A stretch of DNA of 64,000 nt from Facklamia miroungae (lineage in GTDB: Bacteria > Bacillota > Bacilli > Lactobacillales > Aerococcaceae), in contig NZ_JAAXPS010000002.1 of NCBI RefSeq assembly GCF_012396555.1, positions 62,001 through 126,000 on the forward strand, written 5' to 3'. This document shows, piece by piece, positions 7,118-16,250 of this stretch (positions are counted from its first letter, which is position 1; each line of letters starts with the position of its first letter). The notes beneath the pieces were generated by a model that saw nothing but the letters and a program-made list of their open reading frames with translations, was not told where the DNA came from and did not search any database. The translations under genes and the position numbers were made by a program.

Positions 7118-8773
7118 ATGAAAGGGAATCAAGGCTTGCTGAAAAAAATCATCACCGTTATACTCTTTGCTTTATTACTTATACCCTTTAACATGATTGT
7201 AGGTGCCGAAAATAAACAGGAAAAGGACATTCATTGGGATCAACTTCAAGATGATCTAGAAGAACCTGGTGTTTTAAAAGTTGGGATGGAAGCCAACTAT
7301 TCTCCATTTAACTGGTCGCAACCCACACATGATAACGGAGCCCTGGCTATCACAAATTCAAAGGGAGAATTTGCGAATGGTTATGATGTTCATATCGCAA
7401 AAAAATTAGCGCAAAAGTTAGGTTTAAAGTTAGAAATAGTAAAATTAGAATGGGACGGACTACCACCGGCTTTGAACTCGGGCAAAGTGGACGCGATTAT
7501 TGCAGGAATGTCTGTAACCCCAGATCGAAAAAAAGAAATTGATTTTTCTAATAATTATTACGAAAGCCAGATGGTTTTAGTGGTTCGTCAAGAGTCAGAT
7601 TATGCGCAAGCCCAATCATTAGCTGATTTATCAGGAGCTAAGGTAACTGCCCAATTAAACACTTTTCACTATAGTTTAATTGATCAAATACCAGACGTTC
7701 AGAAAAAAACGGCTTTAGATTCTTTCCCAACTATGATTTCTTCGGTATTATCTGGCAAAATAGATGCCTATGTATCAGAAGAACCGGGCGCCATGGCAGC
7801 AGTTGCGGCCAACTCAGATCTAACTTACTTGAAGTTTACAGAGGGGAAGGGGTTTGATCTAAGTCAAGTGGATACGGGTATAGCTATTGGTTTACGTAAA
7901 GGAAGTTCTTTGGTACAGCCAATTAATCAGGTTTTAGCTGACATTCATGAAGAAGAGCGAAACAGTCTGATGAAAGAAATGGTGAAACTTAATCAAGGTC
8001 AGGAAAACTTAAGTTTCTGGCAAGATGTTCAAGGATTATGGACTACTTATGGCGGTCAATTTATTAGAGGGGCTTTAAATACACTTTTTATAGCTTTATT
8101 CGCAACAATTGTAGGGTCGATAATTGGATTGGCAATTGCTGTAGTAAGATCCATGAAGAACTTGTTTCATAAGGGGAGGCCTTCTTATTACTTATTTAAG
8201 TTAGTTGATTTTTTATTGGTTGCTTATATTGAAATTTTTAGAGGGACTCCGATGATGGTTCAAGCCATGTTGATCTTTTATGGGTTGAAACTTTTCTTTA
8301 ATATTGACCTGTCATCGATGACAGCGGCTCTATTTATTGTCTCGATCAATACAGGGGCGTATTTATCAGAAGTAATGCGTGGAGGAATTCATGGAGTGGA
8401 TAAGGGCCAGTATGAAGGGGCTAAAGCGATTGGGATGTCTCATGGGCAGACCATGCGTCATGTGGTGTTACCGCAAGCTGTTTTGTCTATTCTACCCACA
8501 TTAGGAAATGAATTTGTTATCAATATTAAAGATACATCTGTCTTAAATGTGATTGCGGTGACAGAATTATTTTTTGTTTCAAAGTCAGTTGCCGGTTCAA
8601 CCTATCAAACTTTTCAGACCTTTTTGATCACTTCGATGATTTATTTTGTTTTAACTTTTACCACGACACGTATTTTAAATTTAATTGAGAAAAAAATGTC
8701 GGGATCAGATTCTTACACCGTTAAGCAGTCTTCGTCCACTGATTCAGTTAAGGGGGTCAAAACACATGACTAA
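7118..8773 (+). CDS. Amino-acid ABC transporter, fused substrate-binding protein and permease
   Basis: 551 residues. A signal/anchor segment (about 9-30) is followed by a type-3 solute-binding domain (about 50-290; GVLKVGMEANYSPF, GYDVHIAKKLA, DAIIAGMSVTPDRKKEIDFS are typical). A polar amino-acid permease domain follows (about 315-530) with several membrane segments and the EAA loop EGAKAIGMSHGQ that contacts the ATPase. Such fusions are known in lactobacilli and lactococci for Gln/Glu or Arg uptake. The substrate is not certain, but the SBP resembles polar or basic amino-acid binders. Its stop overlaps the ATPase start by 8 bases. Confidence 0.92.
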   Translation: MKGNQGLLKKIITVILFALLLIPFNMIVGAENKQEKDIHWDQLQDDLEEPGVLKVGMEANYSPFNWSQPTHDNGALAITNSKGEFANGYDVHIAKKLAQKLGLKLEIVKLEWDGLPPALNSGKVDAIIAGMSVTPDRKKEIDFSNNYYESQMVLVVRQESDYAQAQSLADLSGAKVTAQLNTFHYSLIDQIPDVQKKTALDSFPTMISSVLSGKIDAYVSEEPGAMAAVAANSDLTYLKFTEGKGFDLSQVDTGIAIGLRKGSSLVQPINQVLADIHEEERNSLMKEMVKLNQGQENLSFWQDVQGLWTTYGGQFIRGALNTLFIALFATIVGSIIGLAIAVVRSMKNLFHKGRPSYYLFKLVDFLLVAYIEIFRGTPMMVQAMLIFYGLKLFFNIDLSSMTAALFIVSINTGAYLSEVMRGGIHGVDKGQYEGAKAIGMSHGQTMRHVVLPQAVLSILPTLGNEFVINIKDTSVLNVIAVTELFFVSKSVAGSTYQTFQTFLITSMIYFVLTFTTTRILNLIEKKMSGSDSYTVKQSSSTDSVKGVKTHD

Positions 8774-9518
8774 TTCTAGTAAGATTTTAGAAATTGTACA
8801 TTTATCTAAACAATTTGGTGACCATAGAGTCCTTAAAGATATTGATTTTAGTGTTAAAAAGGGTGAAGTAATTTCCATCATTGGTTCTTCAGGATCGGGG
8901 AAATCAACCCTTTTACGTTGCCTTAATCTTCTAGAGCAACCGAGTGGTGGCGATATTCTCTATAAAGGTCAATCTATTCTGGCTAATCGTTATCCACTGA
9001 ATCACTATCGAGCCGAAGTAGGAATGGTATTTCAACAATTTAATCTATTTAACAATATGAATGTGCTCAAAAACTGTACAATCGGGCAAGTGAAAATTTT
9101 AGGGCGGACAAAAGAAGAAGCAGAAAAGATAGCCCTAGATAATCTCACTAAAGTGGGCATGGCTCCTTATATAAATGCTAGACCTAAGCAATTATCAGGA
9201 GGTCAACAACAACGTGTAGCTATCGCTCGGGCCTTATCTATGGATCCAGAGTTATTACTTTTCGATGAGCCAACTTCTGCTTTGGATCCCGAAATGGTTG
9301 GCGAAGTCTTAGATACCATGACTCAATTAGCAAAAGAGGGTTTGACCATGATTGTTGTGACCCATGAGATGGCCTTTGCCCGTGATGTGTCTACACGTGT
9401 TGTTTTTATGGATAAGGGATTTATTGTAGAAGATGGCCTTGCCCAACAAGTAATTAATGAACCACAGCATGAACGGACAAAACTCTTTCTTAACCGGTTT
9501 CATAAGGAACAGATGTAA
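8766..9518 (+). CDS. Amino-acid ABC transporter ATP-binding protein (GlnQ-like)
   Basis: 250 residues, the usual length. Walker A GSSGSGKST (40-48), Q-loop VFQQFNLF, signature LSGGQQQR and Walker B LLLFDEPTSALD are all present. It energises the fused permease encoded just upstream. I chose the ATG at 8766, inside ATGACTAA, over the reading from 8685, which adds a poor N-terminus lying wholly inside the permease gene. No clear terminator follows. Confidence 0.93.
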   Translation: MTNSSKILEIVHLSKQFGDHRVLKDIDFSVKKGEVISIIGSSGSGKSTLLRCLNLLEQPSGGDILYKGQSILANRYPLNHYRAEVGMVFQQFNLFNNMNVLKNCTIGQVKILGRTKEEAEKIALDNLTKVGMAPYINARPKQLSGGQQQRVAIARALSMDPELLLFDEPTSALDPEMVGEVLDTMTQLAKEGLTMIVVTHEMAFARDVSTRVVFMDKGFIVEDGLAQQVINEPQHERTKLFLNRFHKEQM

Positions 9519-9643
9519 AGTGAAAATAATTTGTGTGAAGTGGGATCTTAAAATAGATTACACTTTTTTAATAATCTAGTTGCGTGATTAATAATCATGC
9601 TTTAATGTTATAGATAATTAGTAGAATTTAGAAGGATGAGAAT

Positions 9644-10384
9644 ATGGAAAAGAAGATACCAGCAAGATTATCACGCTTGAGTTTACTATTAAAAGAGGAG
9701 GGCTTGACGCGTCTAGCCCAATCGCGAGTAATGGTTTTAGGTTTAGGCGGAGTTGGTTCTGCTTGTGCGGAAGCCCTTGCTCGTGGAGGAGTTGGATATT
9801 TAATTTTGTTCGATGGAGATATAATTGAAGAAAGTAATATTAATCGCCAAGCTTTGGCTTTTTCTTCAACAGTGGGCAAGGCCAAAACGGATGTGATGCG
9901 GGCCATGGTCAAAGAAATCAATCCAGAGTGTCAAGTGGATGCCCAACAAATCTTTCTTACAAAAGAGAATATCAAAGAAACTTTAAAGAGTTTTCCTCGG
10001 CCTGATTATGTTATTGATTGTATTGATACCATCTCACAAAAGTTAGAAGTCGCTGCTTTTTGTCAATCAGAAAAAATACCCTTACTATCATCAATGGGAG
10101 CTGCTAATAAATTGGATCCCGCCTATCTAAAATTTAGTAAGATAGAAAATACATCGTATTGTCCTATGTCCAAAATAATTCGTCTAGAGTGTCGTAGACG
10201 TGACATAAAAGGTTTAGAAGTTCTTTATTCCAATGAACAGCCTTTCAAAGTCCAAGATCCAGATGGAAATACCAAGGCTCAGACGCTAGGTTCAATGAGT
10301 TATATGCCTCCCATTATGGGCATGATGCTTGCAGGTAAGGTGATTCGTCGTTTAGCTGGAATAGAAGACTATAAGATTTGGTAA
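9644..10384 (+). CDS. tcdA: tRNA threonylcarbamoyladenosine dehydratase
   Basis: 246 residues, a ThiF/MoeB/E1-like protein. It uses ATP to cyclise N6-threonylcarbamoyladenosine at position 37 of ANN-decoding tRNAs. The nucleotide-binding GLGGVGSACAEALARGG (33-49), the following LFDGDIIEESNINRQ and the conserved DCIDTISQKL fit the TcdA branch. There are no Zn-ribbon CxxC pairs as in MoeB. A GAAGGATGAG ribosome binding site precedes it. The TatD-family gene follows 26 bases later, probably in the same transcript. Confidence 0.9.
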   Translation: MEKKIPARLSRLSLLLKEEGLTRLAQSRVMVLGLGGVGSACAEALARGGVGYLILFDGDIIEESNINRQALAFSSTVGKAKTDVMRAMVKEINPECQVDAQQIFLTKENIKETLKSFPRPDYVIDCIDTISQKLEVAAFCQSEKIPLLSSMGAANKLDPAYLKFSKIENTSYCPMSKIIRLECRRRDIKGLEVLYSNEQPFKVQDPDGNTKAQTLGSMSYMPPIMGMMLAGKVIRRLAGIEDYKIW

Positions 10385-10410
10385 ATGGAGAAAATGAAAG
10401 GAGAAGGCTG

Positions 10411-11214
10411 ATGCAATGGTTAGATAGTCATTATCACTTTGATTTTATAAAAGACTCTAATGCACGTTACTTATTTTTACAAGAACTGGTTAAAGAAGAG
10501 ATAACGATTGTGGCTCAAACAGTCACACCTTCAGGTTTTTCCCTTTTAAAACAATCATTGGATAAATTGAATTTAAAGCCAGGCCAAACACCTTATTTAT
10601 CTTTAGGTTTTCACCCTTGGTGGATTGAATCAAAGAGTCAAGCTGATAAAGAATTAGCGATATTCCGAAAAGAATTGACAAAGTCTCAGTTGATAGGTGA
10701 GGTTGGTTTAGATTTTTCAGTGAAAGGCTTAGAAAAAGCCCAAGAAAATCTACAGGTCTATGTTTTCTCAGAAATTTTGAAGGCACTGACAGATCATACT
10801 GAACAACGATTTATTTTATCGATTCATGCGGTTCGTTCAGCTTCAAAAGTGTTAGATTTACTTGAAGAAGTAGGGGCTCCAAGTGATAAGATTTTACCTA
10901 TTCTACACCGTTTTAATGGCACGAGTGATGAATTAACCAGACATCGTGATATGGGTGGGTATCTTTCAGTTCATCCCAGTATGCTAAAAAGCAAAAAGGG
11001 TCGGGCCTATCTTCAACAAATGAGCGGTGACCATCTCTTACTTGAAAGTGATTTGCCCGATGGACCTCAAGATGAGTGGGAGGCGGAAGAAGTTGAACAG
11101 AGGGTTAAGGACTTAAAAGAAATGCTTAATCAAACGGTTGATAAGCTATCATCGATTCGCCAAGAAAACATGGCAGAACTTATTTTGAAAACGCAAAACC
11201 GACTGTATTATTAA
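10411..11214 (+). CDS. TatD-family metal-dependent hydrolase
   Basis: 267 residues from the ATG at 10411, which has AAGGAG before it; the longer reading overlaps the end of tcdA without a ribosome binding site. Amidohydrolase-type metal ligands are visible in order: HxH in DSHYHFDF, Glu in LIGEVGLDFS, His in ILSIHAVR, His in ILHRFNG and Asp in LLESDLPDG. TatD proteins are nucleases or D-aminoacyl-tRNA deacylases. This one is divergent from the standard YcfH/TatD and the substrate is unknown. Confidence 0.83.
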   Translation: MQWLDSHYHFDFIKDSNARYLFLQELVKEEITIVAQTVTPSGFSLLKQSLDKLNLKPGQTPYLSLGFHPWWIESKSQADKELAIFRKELTKSQLIGEVGLDFSVKGLEKAQENLQVYVFSEILKALTDHTEQRFILSIHAVRSASKVLDLLEEVGAPSDKILPILHRFNGTSDELTRHRDMGGYLSVHPSMLKSKKGRAYLQQMSGDHLLLESDLPDGPQDEWEAEEVEQRVKDLKEMLNQTVDKLSSIRQENMAELILKTQNRLYY

Positions 11215-11318
11215 TGTGAATAATTGATTAATGAGCTTTATCAAGAACTAAATTATTTACCTAATTAAGCTTATGTTAGATAATCATTTATGCGAAAGAA
11301 ATAAAGGAGAGAATTATA

Positions 11319-11783
11319 ATGAATCCAATTGCTTTAGAACCATTATTAGAAAAGTGGACGCAGAAATTACGGATTTCACCTGAATGGAGTGTCCGTCTTG
11401 AACTGGTAGATGATTCGAATTTTAAAAAAACTGGAGACATTAAGATCGACTGTACAGATAAAAAGGCAGTTTTGCTTTTAAATGTTCACAATCCGATGGA
11501 TGAGAAAAATATAGAAGAAATCATTGTTCACGAATTGATGCACTTAAAAATGTACCCACTTGATCAGGTAACAGAGTCATTAATTAAAAGTAATTTTGAA
11601 GTAGGAAGTGCGGGATATAATTTTGCTTACCGTACTTTCTTTGAAAACTTAGAGGTTACAGTGGAGGAATTAGCCAAATGTTTTTTACTGGAATATGGTG
11701 AGAATAAAGAAATATCTTTCGGTAGATGCAATAATCTTCCAACTTTTAATGATTTATTTAAAGGCTTAGATAATCTGGAATAA
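11319..11783 (+). CDS. Small HExxH protein, SprT-like putative metallopeptidase
   Basis: 154 residues, cytoplasmic. VHELMHLKMYP gives His71, Glu72 and His75; the preceding hydrophobic strand VLLLNVHNP and helix NIEEIIVHELMH are laid out as in SprT/ImmA-type zinc peptidases. A later Glu (FFENLEVTVEEL, about 105-114) could be the third ligand. The ribosome binding site AAAGGAG is good. The GNAT gene follows after 27 bases. Function is inferred from motif and fold layout only. Confidence 0.7.
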   Translation: MNPIALEPLLEKWTQKLRISPEWSVRLELVDDSNFKKTGDIKIDCTDKKAVLLLNVHNPMDEKNIEEIIVHELMHLKMYPLDQVTESLIKSNFEVGSAGYNFAYRTFFENLEVTVEELAKCFLLEYGENKEISFGRCNNLPTFNDLFKGLDNLE

Positions 11784-11810
11784 AGAAAAGTATAAAATGA
11801 GGTAAAAATA

Positions 11811-12344
11811 ATGAACATTGAATTAGTTAAGTTAAAAGAGGAACATCAACCCTTATTAGTTGAAATGATCGAAGAATGGAAAGCCGATATCGAACAAAAC
11901 CACACAAATGGATCTCCGTCAGCTATTTTCCGCAACGATCCCCGTGATTTCGCCGTGTATCTTGATAACTTAGAAATTAAAAAAGATGAAAGAACAGACC
12001 GCATACCTGACTCTACCTTTTTCTGTTTAGATCGAGATCGGAATATTTTTGTTGGGGCAGTTAATATTCGCCATTATTTAAATGATGTCCTTTTACTAAA
12101 GGGTGGACATATAGGAGATGGTATTCGACCTAGTGAGCGACGCAAAGGTTATGCCACAGCAATGATCGGATTAGCATTAGAAGAGTGTAAACGAATCGGT
12201 ATAAGAAGGGTTTTAATGATTTGCAATAAAGATAATAGTGGATCAGCAAAATCCATTCAAAAAAATGGCGGCGTTTTAGAAAATGAAGTGGTTTATCCTG
12301 ATGGCACTGTCGATCAAAGGTATTGGATAGAATTGGAGGATTGA
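11811..12344 (+). CDS. GNAT-family N-acetyltransferase
   Basis: 177 residues. The acetyl-CoA binding motif A is GDGIRPSERRKGYATAMIG, followed by the helix ALEECKRIGIRRVLMICNKDN and the C-terminal DQRYWIEL. It is a paralogue of the GNAT at 42494-43027, with the same order of motifs and the same RYWI ending. The acceptor molecule is unknown; small-molecule or antibiotic acetylation is possible. A modest GAGGT precedes the ATG. It is probably co-transcribed with the HExxH gene. Confidence 0.85.
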   Translation: MNIELVKLKEEHQPLLVEMIEEWKADIEQNHTNGSPSAIFRNDPRDFAVYLDNLEIKKDERTDRIPDSTFFCLDRDRNIFVGAVNIRHYLNDVLLLKGGHIGDGIRPSERRKGYATAMIGLALEECKRIGIRRVLMICNKDNSGSAKSIQKNGGVLENEVVYPDGTVDQRYWIELED

Positions 12345-12555
12345 TCATGAATTGCGATTCAACCCGTTATTTTGAGATTTGTGGATAAAAATAAACATAT
12401 TCTTTTTGGTTTTCTAAAAACTAATTTTTTAATTGTTTAGACTCTTTTATCTCAAAGAGATGATGGTTAAATTTATTAGAAGATAAATAATTTGCTTAAC
12501 GAATAGTTATTTTGGTAGAGTATAAAAGCAAACGAAAGAAAAAGGTGACCATCTA

Positions 12556-13005
12556 GTGCAATCAATCGATTTTCCAACATTCAAAAACTATGCTTTTTCA
12601 ATTCATCTTGGGATTATCATGCCTTTTATCATGAGTAATCTCCAGGGGAAATTTGATTTTTCACAATATTTACTTCAATTATTGGTGATTCTACCGGTGT
12701 CTATTATTTTGGGATCCATCATTTTAGATATTCCTAAACTCGCTCAACAGTTCGTCGCTTTTTTAGGTGTTAGTCAGCCTGATTGGTTAGTGTTTTTACT
12801 TGGCCAATTTCCACCAGCCTTGATATTCTCATTTATTATGGGAATGATTGCAGTAACTCTACAAGGTGATCTTAATTTTCAATCTTTTTTAGGTGTTGTT
12901 AAAGGTCTGCCTATTACTGTGGGAATTGCTATGGTCATCCAAATACTTGTTACCCTACTGATCGATAAGGTATACAAAACGTGGTTGTTTCCAAAAAATG
13001 ACTGA
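12556..13005 (+). CDS. Hypothetical integral membrane protein
   Basis: 149 residues from a GTG at 12556 with AAGGTGA ten bases upstream. About four hydrophobic helices are visible (residues 12-28, 37-58, 80-105, 118-138). I recognise no motif or family. It is closed by the bidirectional hairpin at 13029-13064 and converges with the YeiH-type gene. The 210 bases before it hold a possible -10 (TATAAA near 12522) and nothing else I can name. Confidence 0.65.
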   Translation: MQSIDFPTFKNYAFSIHLGIIMPFIMSNLQGKFDFSQYLLQLLVILPVSIILGSIILDIPKLAQQFVAFLGVSQPDWLVFLLGQFPPALIFSFIMGMIAVTLQGDLNFQSFLGVVKGLPITVGIAMVIQILVTLLIDKVYKTWLFPKND

Positions 13006-13028
13006 TCGATGAGCTTTTAAATTAAAAA

Positions 13029-13064
13029 ATGGTTTTCTAGTAATGAACTAGAGAACCATTTTTT
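13029..13064. terminator. Bidirectional terminator
   Basis: Stem ATGGTTTTCTAGT/ACTAGAGAACCAT with one mismatch and a 5-base loop, T-rich on the plus side and A-rich before it. It serves both convergent genes. Confidence 0.88.
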
Positions 13065-13066
13065 GT

Positions 13067-14143
13067 TTATAAAAGATTACTATCAAAAGTACCTGTTAAG
13101 GCTTGGATCAATAAAGAGACTAAACTGATCGCTACCCAGCATGATAAACCGAGTAAGATGGGTTTTTTACCTTCTTTAATCAGCTCTTTTAGTTGAGAAT
13201 TTAAGCCAATAGCAGCCATAGCTATACTGATAAAGAATTTGGCTAAAATCTTCATGAGAGGAATAAAGTCTTCCCGATAGCTATTGGTTAATGAATTTAC
13301 GGGCAGAAAATCAATCATTGAAGTTATCATAGCCGCTAAAATAAAATAAAGAATAAATGGTGGCATCAATTGAGAGACTTTTGTTTTGGCTGTTTTATTT
13401 ATTTTTTGGGCTTGGATGATTGAAAGTCCAATTGTTATGGGGATAATGGCGAGCGTTCGTGTTAATTTGACCGTTACTGCAGCAGATAGGATACCTTCCA
13501 CTTGATAGAAGTTTTCTGCTGTCGCTGCTGCTGCTGTCACCGAAGAAGTGTCATTAACTGCAGAACCTGCGAAGATAGCAAAACCTTCTGTTCCTAATCC
13601 TAAGTTATAACCTAAGGTAGGGAAAATCAAAGCAGCCAGTACATTGAAAATAAAAATAATTGAAATAGCCTGAGCAACTTGCTTATCATCCGCTTCAATA
13701 ACTGGAGCAGTGGCTGCAATTGCAGAACCGCCACAAATAGCTGATCCGACCCCAATTAAAGTCGCTAATTTCGTTTCCATCTTAAATTGCTTATGAAAGA
13801 ACCAAGCAACCAGTAGTGCAATCGAGATAGTAGCAATAATTACAGGTAAGCTTTTGCTGCCAACTTTAATAATCATTGAGAGGTTCAAGGAGAAACCTAA
13901 TAAAATAACTGCCCATTGTAAAATCTTTTTCGCTGAAAAGCGAATACCGAGATGAAAAACGGCATGATTAGCTAATTGGGGCTGAATAAGACTGATGATC
14001 ATGCCTATAAAGATAGCAAAGACGGGTGCTCCAATAATCGCCAGTGAAAAGTTTCCAATCGATACACGAGCTAAAAGGCTAGCAAAAGCAGCAATCAAGA
14101 AACATAAAAGAAGTCCTGGAAGTTTATTTTTTACTGAGTTCAT
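13067..14143 (-). CDS. YeiH/UPF0324-family putative sulfate exporter
   Basis: 358 residues and about ten membrane segments. The family signature SAICGGSAIAATAPVIEAD is present near residues 133-151, as is the FAGSAVNDTSSVTAAA loop. Members are annotated as sulfate or sulfite-related exporters, but biochemical proof is thin. AAAGGAG precedes the ATG. No LysR-type regulator, the common neighbour of this family, is adjacent. It is monocistronic. Confidence 0.85.
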   Translation of the reverse strand: MNSVKNKLPGLLLCFLIAAFASLLARVSIGNFSLAIIGAPVFAIFIGMIISLIQPQLANHAVFHLGIRFSAKKILQWAVILLGFSLNLSMIIKVGSKSLPVIIATISIALLVAWFFHKQFKMETKLATLIGVGSAICGGSAIAATAPVIEADDKQVAQAISIIFIFNVLAALIFPTLGYNLGLGTEGFAIFAGSAVNDTSSVTAAAATAENFYQVEGILSAAVTVKLTRTLAIIPITIGLSIIQAQKINKTAKTKVSQLMPPFILYFILAAMITSMIDFLPVNSLTNSYREDFIPLMKILAKFFISIAMAAIGLNSQLKELIKEGKKPILLGLSCWVAISLVSLLIQALTGTFDSNLL

Positions 14144-14208
14144 GCAGAGAGATCTCCTTTAATTTTATATCACATCTATCCTATCAAACTTTATTAATTA
14201 ATAAAATA

Positions 14209-14242
14209 ACAAAAACCCTACTTTTTCTAATAAAGATAGGCG
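14209..14242 (-). terminator. Weak hairpin after the XRE-partner gene
   Basis: On the minus strand CCTATCTTT/AAAAAGTAGG forms an imperfect stem followed by GTTTTTG. A likely but weak terminator. Confidence 0.4.
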
Positions 14243-14248
14243 AACTAG

Positions 14249-14590
14249 TTAGGCATAGAAATAAACAATGCAGATAAGTAGGATAATCGTCCCACAAAGG
14301 TGGCAAATAAGAGATATACTAGCTTCTCTTTTATATTGCTTCATTAAGAGTTGATCATAGGAAGTGAGTTTATCTTTAGGAAATTTCCTTCTGCCGATAA
14401 GATAGAGTATGATATTTGAAGAGTTGTTTCCAGCGATATTAAAAATACCCCAAAATTTGGGATGTTTTAACCCTCGCGCCTTAGCATCAATAATAGTCAT
14501 TTTATAGATGAAGTAAGCTAATAGGCTGCCAGAAGCCAGTGCAATGGTAGCGACAATTACAATTATAAATATTTTAATAGTTTCATTCAT
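14249..14590 (-). CDS. Hypothetical membrane protein, partner of XRE regulator
   Basis: 113 residues with a hydrophobic segment at the N-terminus (7-32) and one at the C-terminus (92-113), and a basic middle (GRRKFPKDK). No recognised family. AGGAGG precedes the ATG. It starts 11 bases after the stop of the XRE regulator, so the two form an operon and probably a functional pair. Confidence 0.7.
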   Translation of the reverse strand: MNETIKIFIIVIVATIALASGSLLAYFIYKMTIIDAKARGLKHPKFWGIFNIAGNNSSNIILYLIGRRKFPKDKLTSYDQLLMKQYKREASISLICHLCGTIILLICIVYFYA

Positions 14591-14601
14591 TTTTACGCCT
14601 C

Positions 14602-15009
14602 CTATATTCTTTGAATGATTTCATGAATAATGATTCCTGCCGTTATGACCATTATAATAAAAATAGCAAGTAGCCATTCGAAATGGTTAGGCATCAGGTG
14701 ATGGAGTATGAATAGTGCTAAGATGATAGTTAAACTAATTAAAATAATCTTAAATAAATGTTTGTTACTACGAACTACATTTGAACTTTCTTGATAATGA
14801 TTAATCAATTTTTCGTCTCCTTTCATTAATTGATCCAGACTGATTTGATAAAGATTGCTAAGGTCTATGACACTCCGAATATCAGGGTAATTTTTCTCGT
14901 TTTCCCAATTTGAAACGGATTGACGAGTAACCCCAATTTTTTCTGCAACTTCTTCTTGAGTTAAATTTGCATGCAAGCGTGCTGTTTTGAGTTGTTGGCC
15001 AAGACTCAT
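14602..15009 (-). CDS. XRE-family regulator with C-terminal membrane helices
   Basis: 135 residues from the ATG at 15009 behind GGAGG; the 45-residue extension from 15144 has no support. The helix-turn-helix covers residues 3-58 (LTQEEVAEKIGVTRQSVSNWENEKNYPD). Two hydrophobic segments (about 84-104 and 110-130) follow. Membrane-tethered XRE proteins of this layout are common in Firmicutes and usually control the adjacent membrane gene. The ligand or signal is unknown. The frameshifted gene near 38.4 kb has the same plan. Confidence 0.85.
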   Translation of the reverse strand: MSLGQQLKTARLHANLTQEEVAEKIGVTRQSVSNWENEKNYPDIRSVIDLSNLYQISLDQLMKGDEKLINHYQESSNVVRSNKHLFKIILISLTIILALFILHHLMPNHFEWLLAIFIIMVITAGIIIHEIIQRI

Positions 15010-15251
15010 AATGTCGCCTCCTTCTGTTTTAAATTTAGCATTTCTACTTGATATGTCTAGCAAAATTCTTTTACATTCGTTAAATAATAGTGGAAAAGAT
15101 GTTTTACATGACCCTATCACCCATTTTAAGACCTCGATGGGCAAATTTAATCAAAAATTACTAATAAATGATATAATAGGCTCTGTTAAAAAATCTGAAA
15201 ACACAAAATATCATTTTTGATGTTAGGTTGGAATGAAAAGAGGGGGATACA

Positions 15252-16145
15252 ATGAACACTTTAAATTTTTGGTCTAACCAAATACAGGGAATTCAAACGC
15301 TCTATTCTAGTCGCAAACTACGGTTTAATAAAGAAAATGCCAATGCTTATCAAAAGATTTTTAATATCGATCAGAAACGCCCTCTTAGAATTTTAGAAAT
15401 TGGTTGTGGGCCGGGTGCTTTATGTCAGGTATTAAAAGATTGGTATCCTAATGCCAATGTAATTGGAGTAGATCGCGATCAAAACTTCATAGAATTTGCT
15501 AAAGATAATATTCCTGAAGTTGAATTTTTAGTGGGTGATATTTATGACCTTCCTTTTGAGGAAAATAGTTTTGATGTTATTATTTCGAACACAGTGGTTG
15601 AGCACATTGAAACAAGCACTTTCTTTAAAGCACAGTATCATTCATTAAAATCTGGAGGAGTCTGTCTTTGTCTCAGCCAAGCTCAAGGGACCATTCACCA
15701 AGCACCGGCTTTGCTTTCTTTTAATGAAGAGGAAAATACCTTTTGGCAGCAGATTGAATGCTTAACAAATGGCCAAGATGATCTTATCCAAACTTTTCAA
15801 ATAGGTAAGTATAAATTAAACGAGCAAGAATTGCCTCAAACAATGGAAAAGTTTGGCTTCCAAGACGTTTCAATGTCTTATATTACAACTCATCTGACCC
15901 CGGATAATCCAACAGTAAGTGATCGCTTGGCCCATGCGATGATTGAGAGCGATCGTCTAGGTGATCTTGAAATATTGGACAAATTATTCAAGAATCCCCT
16001 CTTAAAAGAAGTACAAAAAGACATCCAACAAATGATTACAAAAACAAATCAAAAGTATGATAAAAGATGGGAGCTTTATCAAAAGGGCCAAAAACAGTGG
16101 GATACGAAGATTTCTACCGCAAACATCCTTAGAGGCATTAAATGA
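15252..16145 (+). CDS. Class I SAM-dependent methyltransferase
   Basis: 297 residues. SAM-binding motif I is LEIGCGPGA (about residues 46-54), followed by the acidic VIGVDRD (motif II) and FDVIISNTVVEHIE (motif IV). This is the UbiE/Methyltransf_11 type acting on a small molecule; the substrate is unknown. The C-terminal 120 residues look helical and are not typical of UbiE. The ribosome binding site is GAGGGGGA. It is closed by its own terminator. Confidence 0.87.
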   Translation: MNTLNFWSNQIQGIQTLYSSRKLRFNKENANAYQKIFNIDQKRPLRILEIGCGPGALCQVLKDWYPNANVIGVDRDQNFIEFAKDNIPEVEFLVGDIYDLPFEENSFDVIISNTVVEHIETSTFFKAQYHSLKSGGVCLCLSQAQGTIHQAPALLSFNEEENTFWQQIECLTNGQDDLIQTFQIGKYKLNEQELPQTMEKFGFQDVSMSYITTHLTPDNPTVSDRLAHAMIESDRLGDLEILDKLFKNPLLKEVQKDIQQMITKTNQKYDKRWELYQKGQKQWDTKISTANILRGIK

Positions 16146-16153
16146 ATCGTGTA

Positions 16154-16194
16154 AAACTTATTGAAAGTTATTTTTTCTTTCAATAAGTTTTTTC
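16154..16194 (+). terminator. Terminator after the methyltransferase
   Basis: Perfect 14-bp stem AAACTTATTGAAAG/CTTTCAATAAGTTT followed by T. The extended reading of the MATE gene from 16161 starts inside this hairpin, which argues for the later start. Confidence 0.88.
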
Positions 16195-16250
16195 TGATTG
16201 TATTTAATGCTTCAACTTGTTACTATTTATTGAGATATGGAGGGGTAGTA

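Noticed and set aside
16161-16250. 30-residue N-terminal extension of the MATE protein
   Set aside because: It begins inside a terminator hairpin and lacks a ribosome binding site; the ATG at 16251 has one.
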